Part shown: positions 22,707 through 31,468 of the stretch, one piece after another
How the letters are laid out: each line of letters begins with the position of its first letter
Position numbering within the stretch: position 1 is the stretch's first letter
Source of the DNA: Streptomyces ipomoeae 91-03
Lineage (GTDB): Bacteria; Actinomycetota; Actinomycetes; Streptomycetales; Streptomycetaceae
NCBI RefSeq assembly: GCF_000317595.1
Contig: NZ_AEJC01000007.1
Location: 1 to 49,898 of the forward strand
Length of the DNA: 49,898 bases
Direction: 5' to 3'
Translations under genes and position numbers: made by a program
The notes under the pieces: model-generated
The model's database searches: none
Told to the model about the DNA's origin: nothing
Seen by the model: the letters and a program-made list of their open reading frames with translations, nothing else

Positions 22707-24482
22707 TCAGGGCACCAGGGCCCGCAGGTCCACCGACGCGGCCAGCGCGGCGAGCCCCGCGTCCCCGGGATGCAGATGGTCCCCGCTGTCGTAAGCGGCA
22801 AGCATCCTCGTCGGCTGCTCCGGATCCCGGAGCACCGCGTCGAAGTCGAGCACGCCGTCGAACTCCTGGTTGCCGCGGATCCACTCGTTCACCGTGACCC
22901 GCTGGGCGTCGACGGCGGGCGTGCAGCGGGCCTCGCCCGCGCAGGGCGCGATGGTCGCGACGAGCATGCGCAGGCCGCGTTCGTGCCCCCGGGCGGCGAT
23001 CTCCCGCAGCCCGGCGATGACCTCGGCCGCCGTGGCGCCCCAGCGGACGTCGTTGACGCCCTGGAAGACGACGGCGGTACGGGCGGAGGTCTGGGCGAGG
23101 ACGTCACGGTCGAGGCGGTGCAGGGCGCTCACACCGCCGGTGTCGGTGGAGACACCGTCCCCCGGATAGCGGTCGGTCAGCACCCGGTTCGCCGAGATCC
23201 CCTGGTTGAGGACCCCGTAGCGCGGGACCGCGTTCTGCTGCGCGAGCCGCCTGGCCAGCAGATCCGGCCACCGGCGGTTCGCACCCACCGTCGACTTCTC
23301 CCCGTCGGTGATCGAGTCGCCGAGGAGCACGACGGACCCCGGCCCGCCACCGACGTCCACTCCGGTGAGCAGCGGCCATGTCGTGATCGTCGAGGTGTAC
23401 GCCGCCGCCGAGCCGTCACCGGCGTGGTCGCCCGGTTCGCTGACGTACGAGGTCTGCTGGGCGAGCCGGTGCACGGGCGCGGCCGTCACCGTCCCCGGCA
23501 GATGGAAGCTCACCAGCAGGTTGGCGTCCGCGGGCACCTCGAAGCCCAGCGGATCACTGAACGCCTGGGCGCCCGCCGGGATCTCGGTGCCCGCCGCGCC
23601 CCGGAACGACAACGGCACCGGCGCGCTCCGGGCAGCCGCGCCCTCCGCCTGCAGGGCCACCGTCGCGCTTGCGACCCGTACCGGCGCCGACGCGAACGTG
23701 TTGTCGAGCCGGATCCGCACCCGGGGGCCGCCCGCCGAGGCGTGGACGACGAGCCGCAGGGTCCGGTCGGTCCAGGGCCCGACGGCCGTGCGGCCCGACG
23801 ACGACGCCGCCCAACTCCCTGTCCAGCCACGGGATTCGGGCCGTACCGACAGGGCGAACACATGCAGGTCCCGGTTGCGCGGCAGGGTCACCGAAGTCAC
23901 CGCGCGACCACGGACGATCGGCACGGTGACGACGTACAGCCGTGCCTTCTCGGCGAGTTGACCGCCGGGGGTGTTGATGTGCGGGAGCGCCACCGCCTTG
24001 GCGGCGAGGGGGCCGGTGCGCCAGTCCGGGGCGGTCAGCCGGTACGAGGAGCGCGTGCCGCCGGAGTAGTGGACCGTGCCGGTGCCGGTCGCGTCGGTGC
24101 CGCCGGTGCCGGCGACGAGGAGGGCGAGGGCGTCGCCACGGCCCCGTACGCGTACGGACTGACCGGCGGCGCGGACGTTGTCCGGCTCGCCCGCCGTGCG
24201 GCGCGGCCAGGTCAGGCGGGCGCCCTGGACGGTCAGGGAACGGCCGGGCGTCCAGCCGGCGGCGGTCAGGTCCTGGGCCGAGAGGGAGCCGCCGGAGCCG
24301 TCGAAGTCGGCCTCGGCGGGCCGTGTGTCGTCGCTGACCGCTCTATTGTCGAATATCTGTTCGAGTGATGCCGGTGCGGCCCGGCCGCCGGTGGCGGCCC
24401 GGGCGGAGGCGGCGGGGGCGAGTGCCGCCAGGACACCCAGCAGACCCAGTACGGCGGCCGTTCCGCAGACGCGTCGACGCAC
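22707..24482 (-). CDS. Secreted SGNH/GDSL-type hydrolase
   Basis: Extracellular esterase/lipase-like enzyme, 591 residues. Signal peptide with basic start (MRRRVCGTAAVLGLLGVLAA) and a cleavage region near APAASARA. Residues ~35-220 form a beta-rich domain resembling a carbohydrate-binding sandwich (TRPAEADFDGSGGSLSAQDL, RNRDLHVFALSV). Residues ~385-590 form the SGNH hydrolase: VVLLGDSITDG (S390), the Gly/Asn blocks LNQGISANRVL and FQGVNDVRWG, and the Asp-His pair in GDHLHPGDAG. Start GTG 24482 has GGGAGG eight bases upstream; the longer frame to 24680 lacks a signal sequence. Likely acts on esterified polysaccharide or lipid; the substrate is not readable. Confidence 0.92.
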   Translation of the reverse strand: MRRRVCGTAAVLGLLGVLAALAPAASARAATGGRAAPASLEQIFDNRAVSDDTRPAEADFDGSGGSLSAQDLTAAGWTPGRSLTVQGARLTWPRRTAGEPDNVRAAGQSVRVRGRGDALALLVAGTGGTDATGTGTVHYSGGTRSSYRLTAPDWRTGPLAAKAVALPHINTPGGQLAEKARLYVVTVPIVRGRAVTSVTLPRNRDLHVFALSVRPESRGWTGSWAASSSGRTAVGPWTDRTLRLVVHASAGGPRVRIRLDNTFASAPVRVASATVALQAEGAAARSAPVPLSFRGAAGTEIPAGAQAFSDPLGFEVPADANLLVSFHLPGTVTAAPVHRLAQQTSYVSEPGDHAGDGSAAAYTSTITTWPLLTGVDVGGGPGSVVLLGDSITDGEKSTVGANRRWPDLLARRLAQQNAVPRYGVLNQGISANRVLTDRYPGDGVSTDTGGVSALHRLDRDVLAQTSARTAVVFQGVNDVRWGATAAEVIAGLREIAARGHERGLRMLVATIAPCAGEARCTPAVDAQRVTVNEWIRGNQEFDGVLDFDAVLRDPEQPTRMLAAYDSGDHLHPGDAGLAALAASVDLRALVP

Positions 24483-24700
24483 GCGCGATCCCTCCCCCTG
24501 GTGGTGACCATCTCGCCGGCGCCGATGACGACGCACGCGGCATCGATACAACGATGAGCCGACAGAGGCGCCACGAAACCACAGAGGCGTCAGAGGGCCG
24601 TCAGAACGAGGTGAGTGGTAACAGCGGGCGAACTCCGGGCGAACGGACGGTGCCCGCGCGCCTGTGGTGCGAATGGCCATGCGAATGACACGCTGACCAC

Positions 24701-25144
24701 ATGAACATCTCTTTCCTGGGCAACTGGCGCAAGCGGCATGGCCTCGCTCGCGGGGTCGCGGTGTTCACCGACGGCGACGGCGGCGGTCACGAGGGCCTTG
24801 CCGCACTCCTCTCCGAATGCGAACTGCTGCGCGCGCAGGCCCAGGAGGCGGGCGTCGAACTGGACGACTCCGCCGCCTCGTTGGAGGCCCTAGACCAGTT
24901 GCTGCCGCGCTGGCGCGGCGACGAGGAGGCCGAGTCCTGGCTCGGCAACGACGCCGGGCTCTATCTCGGCACGGTCGCCGTCCGCACGGTCCCCGGCGCC
25001 CGCTGGGAGATCTGGGCCAACGGCCAACCCGTGGTACGGCTGGCCTCCGGCCGCGAGATCGACGTGGTCGAGGCCGGCCACGACTGGGCCGTCAGCGGCG
25101 TACCGGAACTTTCACAGATGTACGCCGAGATCGCCGAGGGCTGA
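24701..25144 (+). CDS. Small conserved Streptomyces protein (DUF6278-like)
   Basis: 147 residues, cytosolic, acidic, no recognised catalytic motif. N-terminus MNISFLGNWRKRHGLARGVA; middle LLSECELLRAQAQEAGVELD is helical; C-terminal half SWLGNDAGLYLGTVAVRTVP and PVVRLASGREIDVVEAGHDW is beta-rich. I tentatively associate it with DUF6278 from memory. Divergent from the SGNH hydrolase. The 218-bp gap upstream contains ACAGAGGCG twice (around 24562 and 24584) but no clear promoter. Confidence 0.8.
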   Translation: MNISFLGNWRKRHGLARGVAVFTDGDGGGHEGLAALLSECELLRAQAQEAGVELDDSAASLEALDQLLPRWRGDEEAESWLGNDAGLYLGTVAVRTVPGARWEIWANGQPVVRLASGREIDVVEAGHDWAVSGVPELSQMYAEIAEG

Positions 25145-25396
25145 CTGCCGGTATCTCTCGAGGCACTGGGGGAGTGCGACCATCGCCCGTGCCCGCGCCG
25201 AGGCCTTCCTCTCCAAGATCCTCAAGCACTGACCGACGCGACCGCCGCCGAAGCGGCGCCGGGCCTCGACTACGATGAGCGGTTCACCCACTTGGGGGGT
25301 GAGCGAGGCCGTGGGCGCCACCCCGGCCGAACAGGTAACGCTGCTGCCAGGCGCGCAGTAGCCAAGGGGCCAGGCCCGCCCGGCGGCAGCCGGAGA
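25145..25396. other. Structured intergenic region with several hairpins and a coding-like remnant
   Basis: 252 bp between convergent genes. At 25182-25232 the plus strand reads IARARAEAFLSKILKH then stop, resembling the tail of a decayed gene. A TACGAT box lies at 25271-25276. After it come several hairpins: TCACCC/GGGTGA, nested GGCC/GGCC with GTGG/CCAC, CTGCTG/CAGTAG and CCGGC/GCCGG. This could be a bidirectional terminator or a small structured RNA starting near 25283. I do not recognise an Rfam family. Confidence 0.35.
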
Positions 25397-26989
25397 TCAC
25401 TGCTCGCGCAGCGGTATCGACACGTACGACGGGTCGTTCGGCGGCGAGGAGAAGGTCAGCTGCGCGCCGGACGGGTTGTGCTCGATGTAGAGCGGGTCGA
25501 CCGTGTCGACGACCAGGGCGAGACGGTGGCCCGCCGGAACGTCGTAGGCCGTGGAGAACAACTCCAGGTCCACGCCGAACGGTTGGCCGGGCGTCTTGCC
25601 GTGGAAGGTGTACGGCGCGTTGCTGACCAGCTTGCCGAGGCCGAGCGGGCCCACGTCGTAGAGGTACGCGACGAGGGTGCCGCTCTCCTTGGTGGCGGTG
25701 ACCGTGGTGTGCAGCGCGGCGGTGCCCCGCACGGCCTGCGTCGTCCGGTACTTCTCCGACTGCCACACGGCCGCGTAGCGGCGCGGGAGAAGCGGAATCG
25801 AGGCCACGGGCGGGAGTTGGGCCACCTGGTCCAGGACGCCGGACAGGAAGATGATCCCGCCGTTCGCCCCCGAGTCGACGTTCGTGTGGATCGTGGTACC
25901 GCTCGTGAGAGCGATCTTCTTCCGGGTCGCCGTGACCGACTTCCAGTCCGGATAGCCCTCGAAGCCGCCCCCGGTACGGGACTTCAGCCGCACGGGCTGC
26001 TCACGGTCGATCCCGTTGGCCACGCCCTTCAGATAGTGGTCGAACCAGCGCCGGGTGTCCGTCCACACGTCGTTGGGCAGCCCGAACAGCCCCGTCAACT
26101 CGGTGGTGGCATGGTCACCGGGCCGCAGCTCCAGCCGCTTCGGGCCGCTGAGCTTCTCGTAGAAGTCGGCGTACTGGTTGGGCGGGAAGATGGAGTCGCC
26201 CCAGCCGTTGGCGAGCATGACAGCCGTGCCGTTGGCGTTGATCCGGTCCACATGACTCGCGGGGGAGCGCTTCTTCCCCCAGGCGATCAGCTCCGGTTCC
26301 TTCTCCAGGTTGGACGCGTAGAAGTCCTGGAAGATCTGCTGGAGTTCGGGGCTCTGCCGCCCGGTGATCCGCCCGGCCCCGTCCAGCAGGCCGGTCGCCT
26401 GGATGTGCTGGGTGCGCCCCGAGTAGATCGAGTCGATCAGATCGGCCCAGCCGCTCAGCGCGGCGACCGCCTTGACCCGCTTGTCGTGCGCCGCGGTGAG
26501 CAGACTGATCCCCGCGCCGTACGACAGCCCCGCCATGCCCACATGTCCCGCGTCGGCCGGGGTGTTGGCGAGCGCCCAGTCGATCACCTTGGACGCGTCG
26601 GCTATGTCCGGTGGCCCGGCTACTTCTATATGTCCGCCGGACTCCCAGAATCCGCGGACGTTGTAACTCACCACCACATAACCGGCGTCCGCCAGCTTCT
26701 GCGCCCGCGCCAGGTACTCGACCTGCGGCAGACCCCAGCTCGTGGGCAGCACGAGCAGCGGGTACGCACGGGAGGCGTCGGCCGGCGCGACCACGTTCGC
26801 CTTGAGGACGGTGCCGCCATGGCCCTCGATGTCCACGAACCGCGTGGTCGGCGCGTCGGCGGAGGCCGCCTGCGCGGCAGGGGCGAGGCCCAGCGCCGTA
26901 CCGGCGACCAGGGTGGCCGACACGGCCCCCACGGTGGTCGTACGCAGCGCCCTCGCCGTACGCGACGTCTTGCTGTGCGGGTGTCTCAC
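25397..26989 (-). CDS. Secreted CocE/NonD-type (S15) alpha/beta hydrolase
   Basis: Exported serine hydrolase related to X-Pro dipeptidyl-peptidase S15 and cocaine-esterase families, 530 residues. Signal peptide ~1-42 (basic start, TTTVGAVSATLVAGTALGLA, AQAA cleavage). Catalytic elbow GMAGLSYGAG (S156), likely acid in NGWGDSIFPPNQ and histidine in RPGDHATTEL. The C-terminal ~150 residues form the jelly-roll domain of this family (AALHTTVTATKESGTLVAYL). Start GTG 26989 has AGGAG about seven bases upstream. Substrate could be an acyl peptide or ester; related proteins are often annotated as peptidases without proof. Confidence 0.9.
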   Translation of the reverse strand: MRHPHSKTSRTARALRTTTVGAVSATLVAGTALGLAPAAQAASADAPTTRFVDIEGHGGTVLKANVVAPADASRAYPLLVLPTSWGLPQVEYLARAQKLADAGYVVVSYNVRGFWESGGHIEVAGPPDIADASKVIDWALANTPADAGHVGMAGLSYGAGISLLTAAHDKRVKAVAALSGWADLIDSIYSGRTQHIQATGLLDGAGRITGRQSPELQQIFQDFYASNLEKEPELIAWGKKRSPASHVDRINANGTAVMLANGWGDSIFPPNQYADFYEKLSGPKRLELRPGDHATTELTGLFGLPNDVWTDTRRWFDHYLKGVANGIDREQPVRLKSRTGGGFEGYPDWKSVTATRKKIALTSGTTIHTNVDSGANGGIIFLSGVLDQVAQLPPVASIPLLPRRYAAVWQSEKYRTTQAVRGTAALHTTVTATKESGTLVAYLYDVGPLGLGKLVSNAPYTFHGKTPGQPFGVDLELFSTAYDVPAGHRLALVVDTVDPLYIEHNPSGAQLTFSSPPNDPSYVSIPLREQ

Positions 26990-27028
26990 GGGTCACTCCT
27001 CACTCGTGTCAGTGCAAAGTGACCCGAC

Positions 27029-27083
27029 GGTAACCGCGCCCCCTTATCAGAGGTAACTCCCCGGTAAGTTACGTGACGGTAAC
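27029..27083. promoter_or_regulatory. Cluster of GGTAA repeats upstream of the S15-type hydrolase
   Basis: GGTAAC or GGTAAG begins at 27029, 27052, 27063 and 27078. GTAACT (27053-27058) and AGTTAC (27067-27072) also form an inverted repeat. The cluster lies 40-95 bp upstream of the hydrolase start on the minus strand, where a regulator could bind. The regulator is unknown. Confidence 0.4.
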
Positions 27084-27122
27084 GGTTGCCCGGGTGGCGA
27101 GCGCCTGCCGGGGGGCGTGTGG

Positions 27123-27881
27123 CTAGGGAGCCCGATGTGTCGCTCTCGCCGGGGCCGTTTCCGGGAGTGGGGTCTGGGCGGCGCGGGTGACGTCGGCGAC
27201 GACCTCCACGACGTCGGGGCCGTACGCCTGGGAGTTGATGACCTTCAGGAGCAGCACGAAGTTTCCGGTGCCGTACTTGCGGCGGAGCCGTTCGTGGTTG
27301 CGGGCGAGGTAGCGGGTCGCGGCCTGGTTGGTGATCGCGCGCTGGCCGCAGAAGAGGAAGACGGGCCGCGACTGGTCCGGCTGGCCGGTGGTGAGCCGGG
27401 CCAGGAACACATGCTCGGTGACGCCGGGCTCCAGCCGGTAGTGCTCGCCGCCGATCCGGAAGGAGCCCCGGTCGGGGCCGGGTTCGGGATCGACGTTGAA
27501 CTGTATGCCGGGCAGCATGGCCCCGATGTGGGCGGCCATACGGCGATTCGAACCGGGCCCCCCGACGCAGAACTCGGTGCGTTCGCCGAAGCCCTGCCGG
27601 GCGGCGTCCTGGGTGATGATCTGCGCGTGCGCGCCGCAGTCCTTGATCAGGGCGGAGAGTTCCAGCAGGGCGAACACGTCGAAGCGGTGCACCGCCATGT
27701 CCGCGCTCGACGGATCGCGGTTGACCACCAGCAGCGTCTCGGAGTTGGCGGGCAGCCCGAAGAACTCCTGCTTGCGGCGGAGCTTCCGCCTCCACAGATA
27801 CGTCCGGACGAACCAGCCCAGCGAGGCGCTGATGCCGGCCGCGATCACGCCGAGGACGATATTGCGCACGTCGTCATTCAT
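27123..27881 (-). CDS. Membrane-anchored protein of unknown function
   Basis: 252 residues from ATG 27881. One N-terminal transmembrane helix (IVLGVIAAGISASLGWFV, ~8-26), then a basic stop-transfer segment (RTYLWRRKLRRKQEF), so the bulk is cytosolic. The soluble part has an alternating beta/alpha pattern (ETLLVVNRDPSS, LLELSALIKDCGAHAQIITQ, EFCVGGPGSNRRMAAHI, VFLFCGQRAITNQAATRYLA) that could be a nucleotide- or NAD-binding fold; the SMODS/TIR-like world is one possibility but no signature residues confirm it. The ORF opens further upstream to 28037 without similarity. No Shine-Dalgarno, so the start is not certain. Confidence 0.75.
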   Translation of the reverse strand: MNDDVRNIVLGVIAAGISASLGWFVRTYLWRRKLRRKQEFFGLPANSETLLVVNRDPSSADMAVHRFDVFALLELSALIKDCGAHAQIITQDAARQGFGERTEFCVGGPGSNRRMAAHIGAMLPGIQFNVDPEPGPDRGSFRIGGEHYRLEPGVTEHVFLARLTTGQPDQSRPVFLFCGQRAITNQAATRYLARNHERLRRKYGTGNFVLLLKVINSQAYGPDVVEVVADVTRAAQTPLPETAPARATHRAP

Positions 27882-28121
27882 GGCCGCGCATGGTAGCGGG
27901 CGCCGCCGACCGCCGTCCGAATCCGTGTCCGATTGTGCTGTCCGGGCCCCGGCCGTGGTCGATGTCCGTAGCGGGTGTCGGTGTCCGATGCCCGTACCCG
28001 GCGCCCGTATTCGGTGTCCGGGCCCGCCGACCGACACACCCCCCTCCGCGGTACCGATGGCACTGACGGGACCATGGCAACCGCGTTACTCTGCGCAGAC
28101 GGTCCTTGACTGGAGGTACTG

Positions 28122-29945
28122 ATGCGTCTGCGTCGCCCTGTCGCGCGGAAACTGGCGGTTCTGGCGGCGGTGTCCGCCGTGGTGTCGATGGGGGCGGCGG
28201 CGCCACCGACCTCCACCGTGACGGACACCGCCGCGACCGGCACCGTCGAGAAGGCGCCGGTCGCCGTCGGCTACGGCGGCGCCGTGTCGAGTGTCGACCC
28301 GGACGCCTCGGCCGCCGGTATCGAGGTGCTGAGGAAGGGCGGCAACGCGGTGGACGCCGCCGTCGCCACGGCCGCCGCGCTCGGTGTCACCGAGCCGTAC
28401 TCGGCGGGCATCGGCGGAGGCGGCTACTTCGTCTACTACGACGCCAAGTCCCGTACGGTGCACACCGTCGACGGCCGTGAGACGGCACCGCTGAGCGCCG
28501 ACGAGAAGCTCTTCCTGGAGAACGGCACGGCGATCCCGTTCGCGGAGGCCGTGACCAGCGGGCTGAGCGTGGGTACGCCCGGCACGCCCGCCACCTGGCA
28601 GACGGCACTGCGGAGCTGGGGCAGCAAGCCGCTCGCCAAGCTGCTGAAGCCCGCCGAACGGCTCGCGCGCGAAGGGTTCGTCGTCGACGCCACCTTCCGC
28701 TCCCAGACCGCCTCCAACGAGGCCCGGTTCAGGAACTTCCCGGACACCGCCGAGCTGTATCTGCCGGGTGGGAAGCTGCCGGTGGTCGGCTCGACCCTGA
28801 AGAACCCCGATCTGGCCCGCACCTACGCGGAGTTGGGCCGCAAGGGCACCGACGCCCTGTACCGGGGCGACATCGCCGAGGACATCGTCGACACGGTCAA
28901 CAAGCCGCCGGTGGACCCGAGTTCGGGATACAACGCCCGGCCCGGCGACCTGACGGCCCGCGACCTCGCCACGTACCGGACCAAGCGCCAGGCGCCCACG
29001 AAGATGTCGTACCGCGGTCTCGACGTCTACGGGATGGCCCCGTCGTCCTCCGGCGGTACGACGGTCGGCGAGGCGCTCAACATCCTTGAGCGGACGGACC
29101 TGTCGAAGGCGAGCGACGTCCAGTATCTGCACCGCTACATCGAGGCCGGCCGGATCGCGTTCGCCGACCGCGGTCGCTGGGTCGGCGACCCCGCCTTCGA
29201 GGACGTACCGACCAAGGGGCTGCTGTCGCAGAAGTTCACCGACTCGCGCGAGTGCCTGATCAAGGACGACGCGGTGCTCACCAGCCCCGTCGCGCCGGGC
29301 GACCCGCGCGACCCGGCGGCCTGCTCCACGGGCGGTACGGCCGCCCCGACGACGTACGAGGGTGACAGCACGACCCACCTCACGGTCGCCGACAAGTGGG
29401 GCAACGTCGTCTCCTACACCCTCACCATCGAGCAGACCGGCGGCAGCGCCATCACCGTGCCGGGCCGCGGCTTCCTGCTCAACAACGAGCTGACGGACTT
29501 CTCCTTCACCCCGGCCAACCCGGCCGTCCACGACCCGAACCTGCCGGGCCCGGGCAAGCGACCGCGCTCGTCCATGTCGCCGACGATCGTCCTCGACCAG
29601 CACGGCAAGCCGGTGGTGGCCCTCGGTTCACCGGGCGGGGCGACCATCATCACGACCGTGCTGCAGACCCTGACCGGATTCCTCGACCGGGGCATGCCGC
29701 TCGTCGACGCGATCGCCGCCCCGCGCGCCAGCCAGCGCAACCAGACGACCACCGAGCTCGAACCGGGCCTGTGGACCAGCCCGCTGAAGACCGAACTCGA
29801 AGCCATCGGCCACGGCTTCCGCCAGAACCCCGAGATCGGCGCCGCCACCGCCGTCCAGCGCCTGTCCAACGGCAAGTGGCTGGCCGCGGCGGAGACGGTA
29901 CGACGCGGGGGCGGCTCGGCGATGGTCGTGCACCCCACGAAGTAG
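28122..29945 (+). CDS. ggt: Secreted gamma-glutamyltransferase
   Basis: Extracytoplasmic Ntn-hydrolase that cleaves or transfers the gamma-glutamyl group of glutathione-like compounds, 607 residues. Signal peptide ~1-26 (MRLRRPVARKLAVLAAVSAV). The proenzyme should self-cleave before T417 in GDSTTHLTVADKWGNVV, giving large and small subunits. The substrate loop region SSMSPTIVLD and the oxyanion glycines in ALGSPGGATIITTV are intact. TGGAGG five bases before ATG 28122 gives a firm start. The 240-bp gap upstream has many GTCCG/TGTCCGAT microrepeats (27900-28020) and no gene. A second family member is at 44789. Confidence 0.95.
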   Translation: MRLRRPVARKLAVLAAVSAVVSMGAAAPPTSTVTDTAATGTVEKAPVAVGYGGAVSSVDPDASAAGIEVLRKGGNAVDAAVATAAALGVTEPYSAGIGGGGYFVYYDAKSRTVHTVDGRETAPLSADEKLFLENGTAIPFAEAVTSGLSVGTPGTPATWQTALRSWGSKPLAKLLKPAERLAREGFVVDATFRSQTASNEARFRNFPDTAELYLPGGKLPVVGSTLKNPDLARTYAELGRKGTDALYRGDIAEDIVDTVNKPPVDPSSGYNARPGDLTARDLATYRTKRQAPTKMSYRGLDVYGMAPSSSGGTTVGEALNILERTDLSKASDVQYLHRYIEAGRIAFADRGRWVGDPAFEDVPTKGLLSQKFTDSRECLIKDDAVLTSPVAPGDPRDPAACSTGGTAAPTTYEGDSTTHLTVADKWGNVVSYTLTIEQTGGSAITVPGRGFLLNNELTDFSFTPANPAVHDPNLPGPGKRPRSSMSPTIVLDQHGKPVVALGSPGGATIITTVLQTLTGFLDRGMPLVDAIAAPRASQRNQTTTELEPGLWTSPLKTELEAIGHGFRQNPEIGAATAVQRLSNGKWLAAAETVRRGGGSAMVVHPTK

Positions 29946-29970
29946 GGCACCCGGAGGAGCCGTAAATCGA

Positions 29971-30007
29971 CAGAGTCCCGCGCCCCTGAAAGGGGCGCGG
30001 GACTCTG
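29971..30007. terminator. Bidirectional terminator between ggt and map
   Basis: Perfect 16-bp stem: CAGAGTCCCGCGCCCC (29971-29986) and GGGGCGCGGGACTCTG (29992-30007) around TGAAA. It lies between convergent genes and contains the core of the dispersed repeat. Confidence 0.85.
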
Positions 30008-30053
30008 CGCGAGCAACCACGACCCCACGGCGCACCCGAACGGCCCGGCCGCA

Positions 30054-30821
30054 CTACCGCTCAGTCAGAACCCGGGGCCCGCCTTCGGTGATGGCCACCG
30101 TGTGCTCCGCATGCGCCGCCCGGGACCCGTCGTCCGTGCGCAACGTCCACCCGTCCGGCGCCGCGTGGAACCCGTCCGTGCCACCCCCGATCAGCATGGG
30201 CTCGATGGCCAGCACCATCCCGTGCCGCAGAGGCATCCCCCGCCCCGGCCGCCCTTCGTTCGGTACCGGCGGGTCCTCGTGCATATGGCGCCCCACACCG
30301 TGCCCGCCGAAGCCGTCGGGGATGCCGTACCCGGCGGCGCGGCAGACGGAGCCGATGGCGTGGGCGATGTCGCCGATGCGGTTGCCGACGACGGCGGCGT
30401 CGATGCCGGCGGCGAGCGCGCGCTCGGCGGTCTCGACGAGCCGCAGGTCGGCCGCACGGGGCTCACCCACGACGAAGCTGATGGCGGAGTCCCCGGCCCA
30501 GCCGCCCAGTTCCGCGCCGCAGTCGATGGAGACGAGGTCGCCGTCACGCAGCCGGTACGAGGTCGGGATGCCGTGCACGATCGCGTCGTTGACCGAGGCG
30601 CAGATGACCGCGGGGAAGGGCGTGGGAGCGAAAGAGGGCCGGTAGCCCAGGAAGGGCGAGGACGCGCCCGCCCCACGCAGTACCTCGCGTGCCACCTCGT
30701 CCAGTTCCAGGAGCGATACGCCCACGTCGGCGGCCTTGCGCACCGCGGTGAGCGCTTGTCCCACGACCTGTCCGGCTTCATACATCGCGTCGATGGACGC
30801 GTTCGTCTTGAGTTCCACCAT
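30054..30821 (-). CDS. map: Type I methionine aminopeptidase
   Basis: Removes the N-terminal methionine from nascent proteins; dinuclear metal enzyme, 255 residues. Metal ligands D100 and D111 (LVSIDCGAELGGWAGDSAIS), H174 (GFGGHGVGRHMHEDP), E207 (VLAIEPMLIGGG) and E239 (AAHAEHTVAI); H84 in IVHGIPTSYR is the substrate histidine. No N-terminal SH3-binding extension. A TATAGT -10 box seven bases from ATG 30821 implies a leaderless mRNA. It is divergent from a small HTH regulator across 73 bp containing repeated AT-rich elements. Streptomyces usually also carries a ribosomal-operon map, so this is probably a second, regulated copy. Confidence 0.95.
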   Translation of the reverse strand: MVELKTNASIDAMYEAGQVVGQALTAVRKAADVGVSLLELDEVAREVLRGAGASSPFLGYRPSFAPTPFPAVICASVNDAIVHGIPTSYRLRDGDLVSIDCGAELGGWAGDSAISFVVGEPRAADLRLVETAERALAAGIDAAVVGNRIGDIAHAIGSVCRAAGYGIPDGFGGHGVGRHMHEDPPVPNEGRPGRGMPLRHGMVLAIEPMLIGGGTDGFHAAPDGWTLRTDDGSRAAHAEHTVAITEGGPRVLTER

Positions 30822-30822
30822 G

Positions 30823-30860
30823 CCAATTACTATACCGCTCGGAACCCAATTAATATACCG
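30823..30860. promoter_or_regulatory. 15-bp direct repeats in the map/HTH divergent promoter
   Basis: CCAATTACTATACCG (30823-30837) and CCAATTAATATACCG (30846-30860) match at 14 of 15 bases and start 23 bp apart. The first overlaps the -10 (TATAGT on minus) and start region of map. The second lies just upstream of the HTH promoter, whose -10 is TAGAAT (30883-30888). They are the likely operator pair of the adjacent XRE regulator. Confidence 0.6.
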
Positions 30861-30894
30861 GTCGCCTGGTCGGGGCCGGGATTAGAATGGGGCC

Positions 30895-31179
30895 ATGGTG
30901 CGCACCCCCCTGACCCCCGAAGAGCGCGAACGCGGCGAGCGGCTGGGCCGGTTGCTGCGCGAGGCCCGCGGCGGTCGCAGCATGGCGGAGATCGCCGCCG
31001 GCGCCGGTATCTCCGCGGAGACGCTCCGCAAGATCGAGACCGGCCGCGCCCCCACCCCGGCCTTCTTCACGATCGCCGCCCTGGCCCGCACGCTGGGCCT
31101 GTCCATGGACGAACTCGCCGGACGGTGCACACCGGTCGAGACGGTCCCCGCGGAGGTGCCGACCGCGGCTGTCGCTTAG
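30895..31179 (+). CDS. XRE-family helix-turn-helix regulator
   Basis: 94-residue DNA-binding protein, almost entirely a Cro/CI-type HTH: RLGRLLREARGGRSMAEIAA, GAGISAETLRKIETGRAPTP, FFTIAALARTLGLSMDELAG. No effector domain. ATG 30895 lies six bases after TAGAAT, so the transcript is probably leaderless. Divergent from map; the two 15-bp direct repeats between them suggest it controls both itself and map. The gene stops at the base of a strong terminator hairpin. Confidence 0.92.
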   Translation: MVRTPLTPEERERGERLGRLLREARGGRSMAEIAAGAGISAETLRKIETGRAPTPAFFTIAALARTLGLSMDELAGRCTPVETVPAEVPTAAVA

Positions 31180-31232
31180 GGGTCCTTGCGCGATGAGCGC
31201 GCGACCCGGGCGGGCATGGCGCAAAGACCCCT
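31178..31232 (+). terminator. Terminator of the XRE gene
   Basis: Arms 31178-31191 (AGGGGTCCTTGCGC) and 31219-31232 (GCGCAAAGACCCCT) pair over 14 positions with one mismatch. The left arm overlaps the TAG stop. The remaining gap to 31468 holds no gene; a GTGTTTTC-rich stretch near 31422 may be the next promoter. Confidence 0.7.
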
Positions 31233-31468
31233 TGGGCCGGATTTCGCTCACTTCACCGGCGGCGCGGTCGTACTTCGCCCACGACGCGACACCCTTCGTC
31301 GGCCCCGCGACGGCACCTCACCCACACCTCGCCCACACCTCACGCACAGCCGCCGCTCGGCCGCGCACAGCACACTGCGTCCACTCCGAAAACTTCACGT
31401 AGCCGCGCTGTAACACAACTGGTGTTTTCTAGCGGGCCGGAGAACTCCAGTCGGCCAGGGAGCATGCG

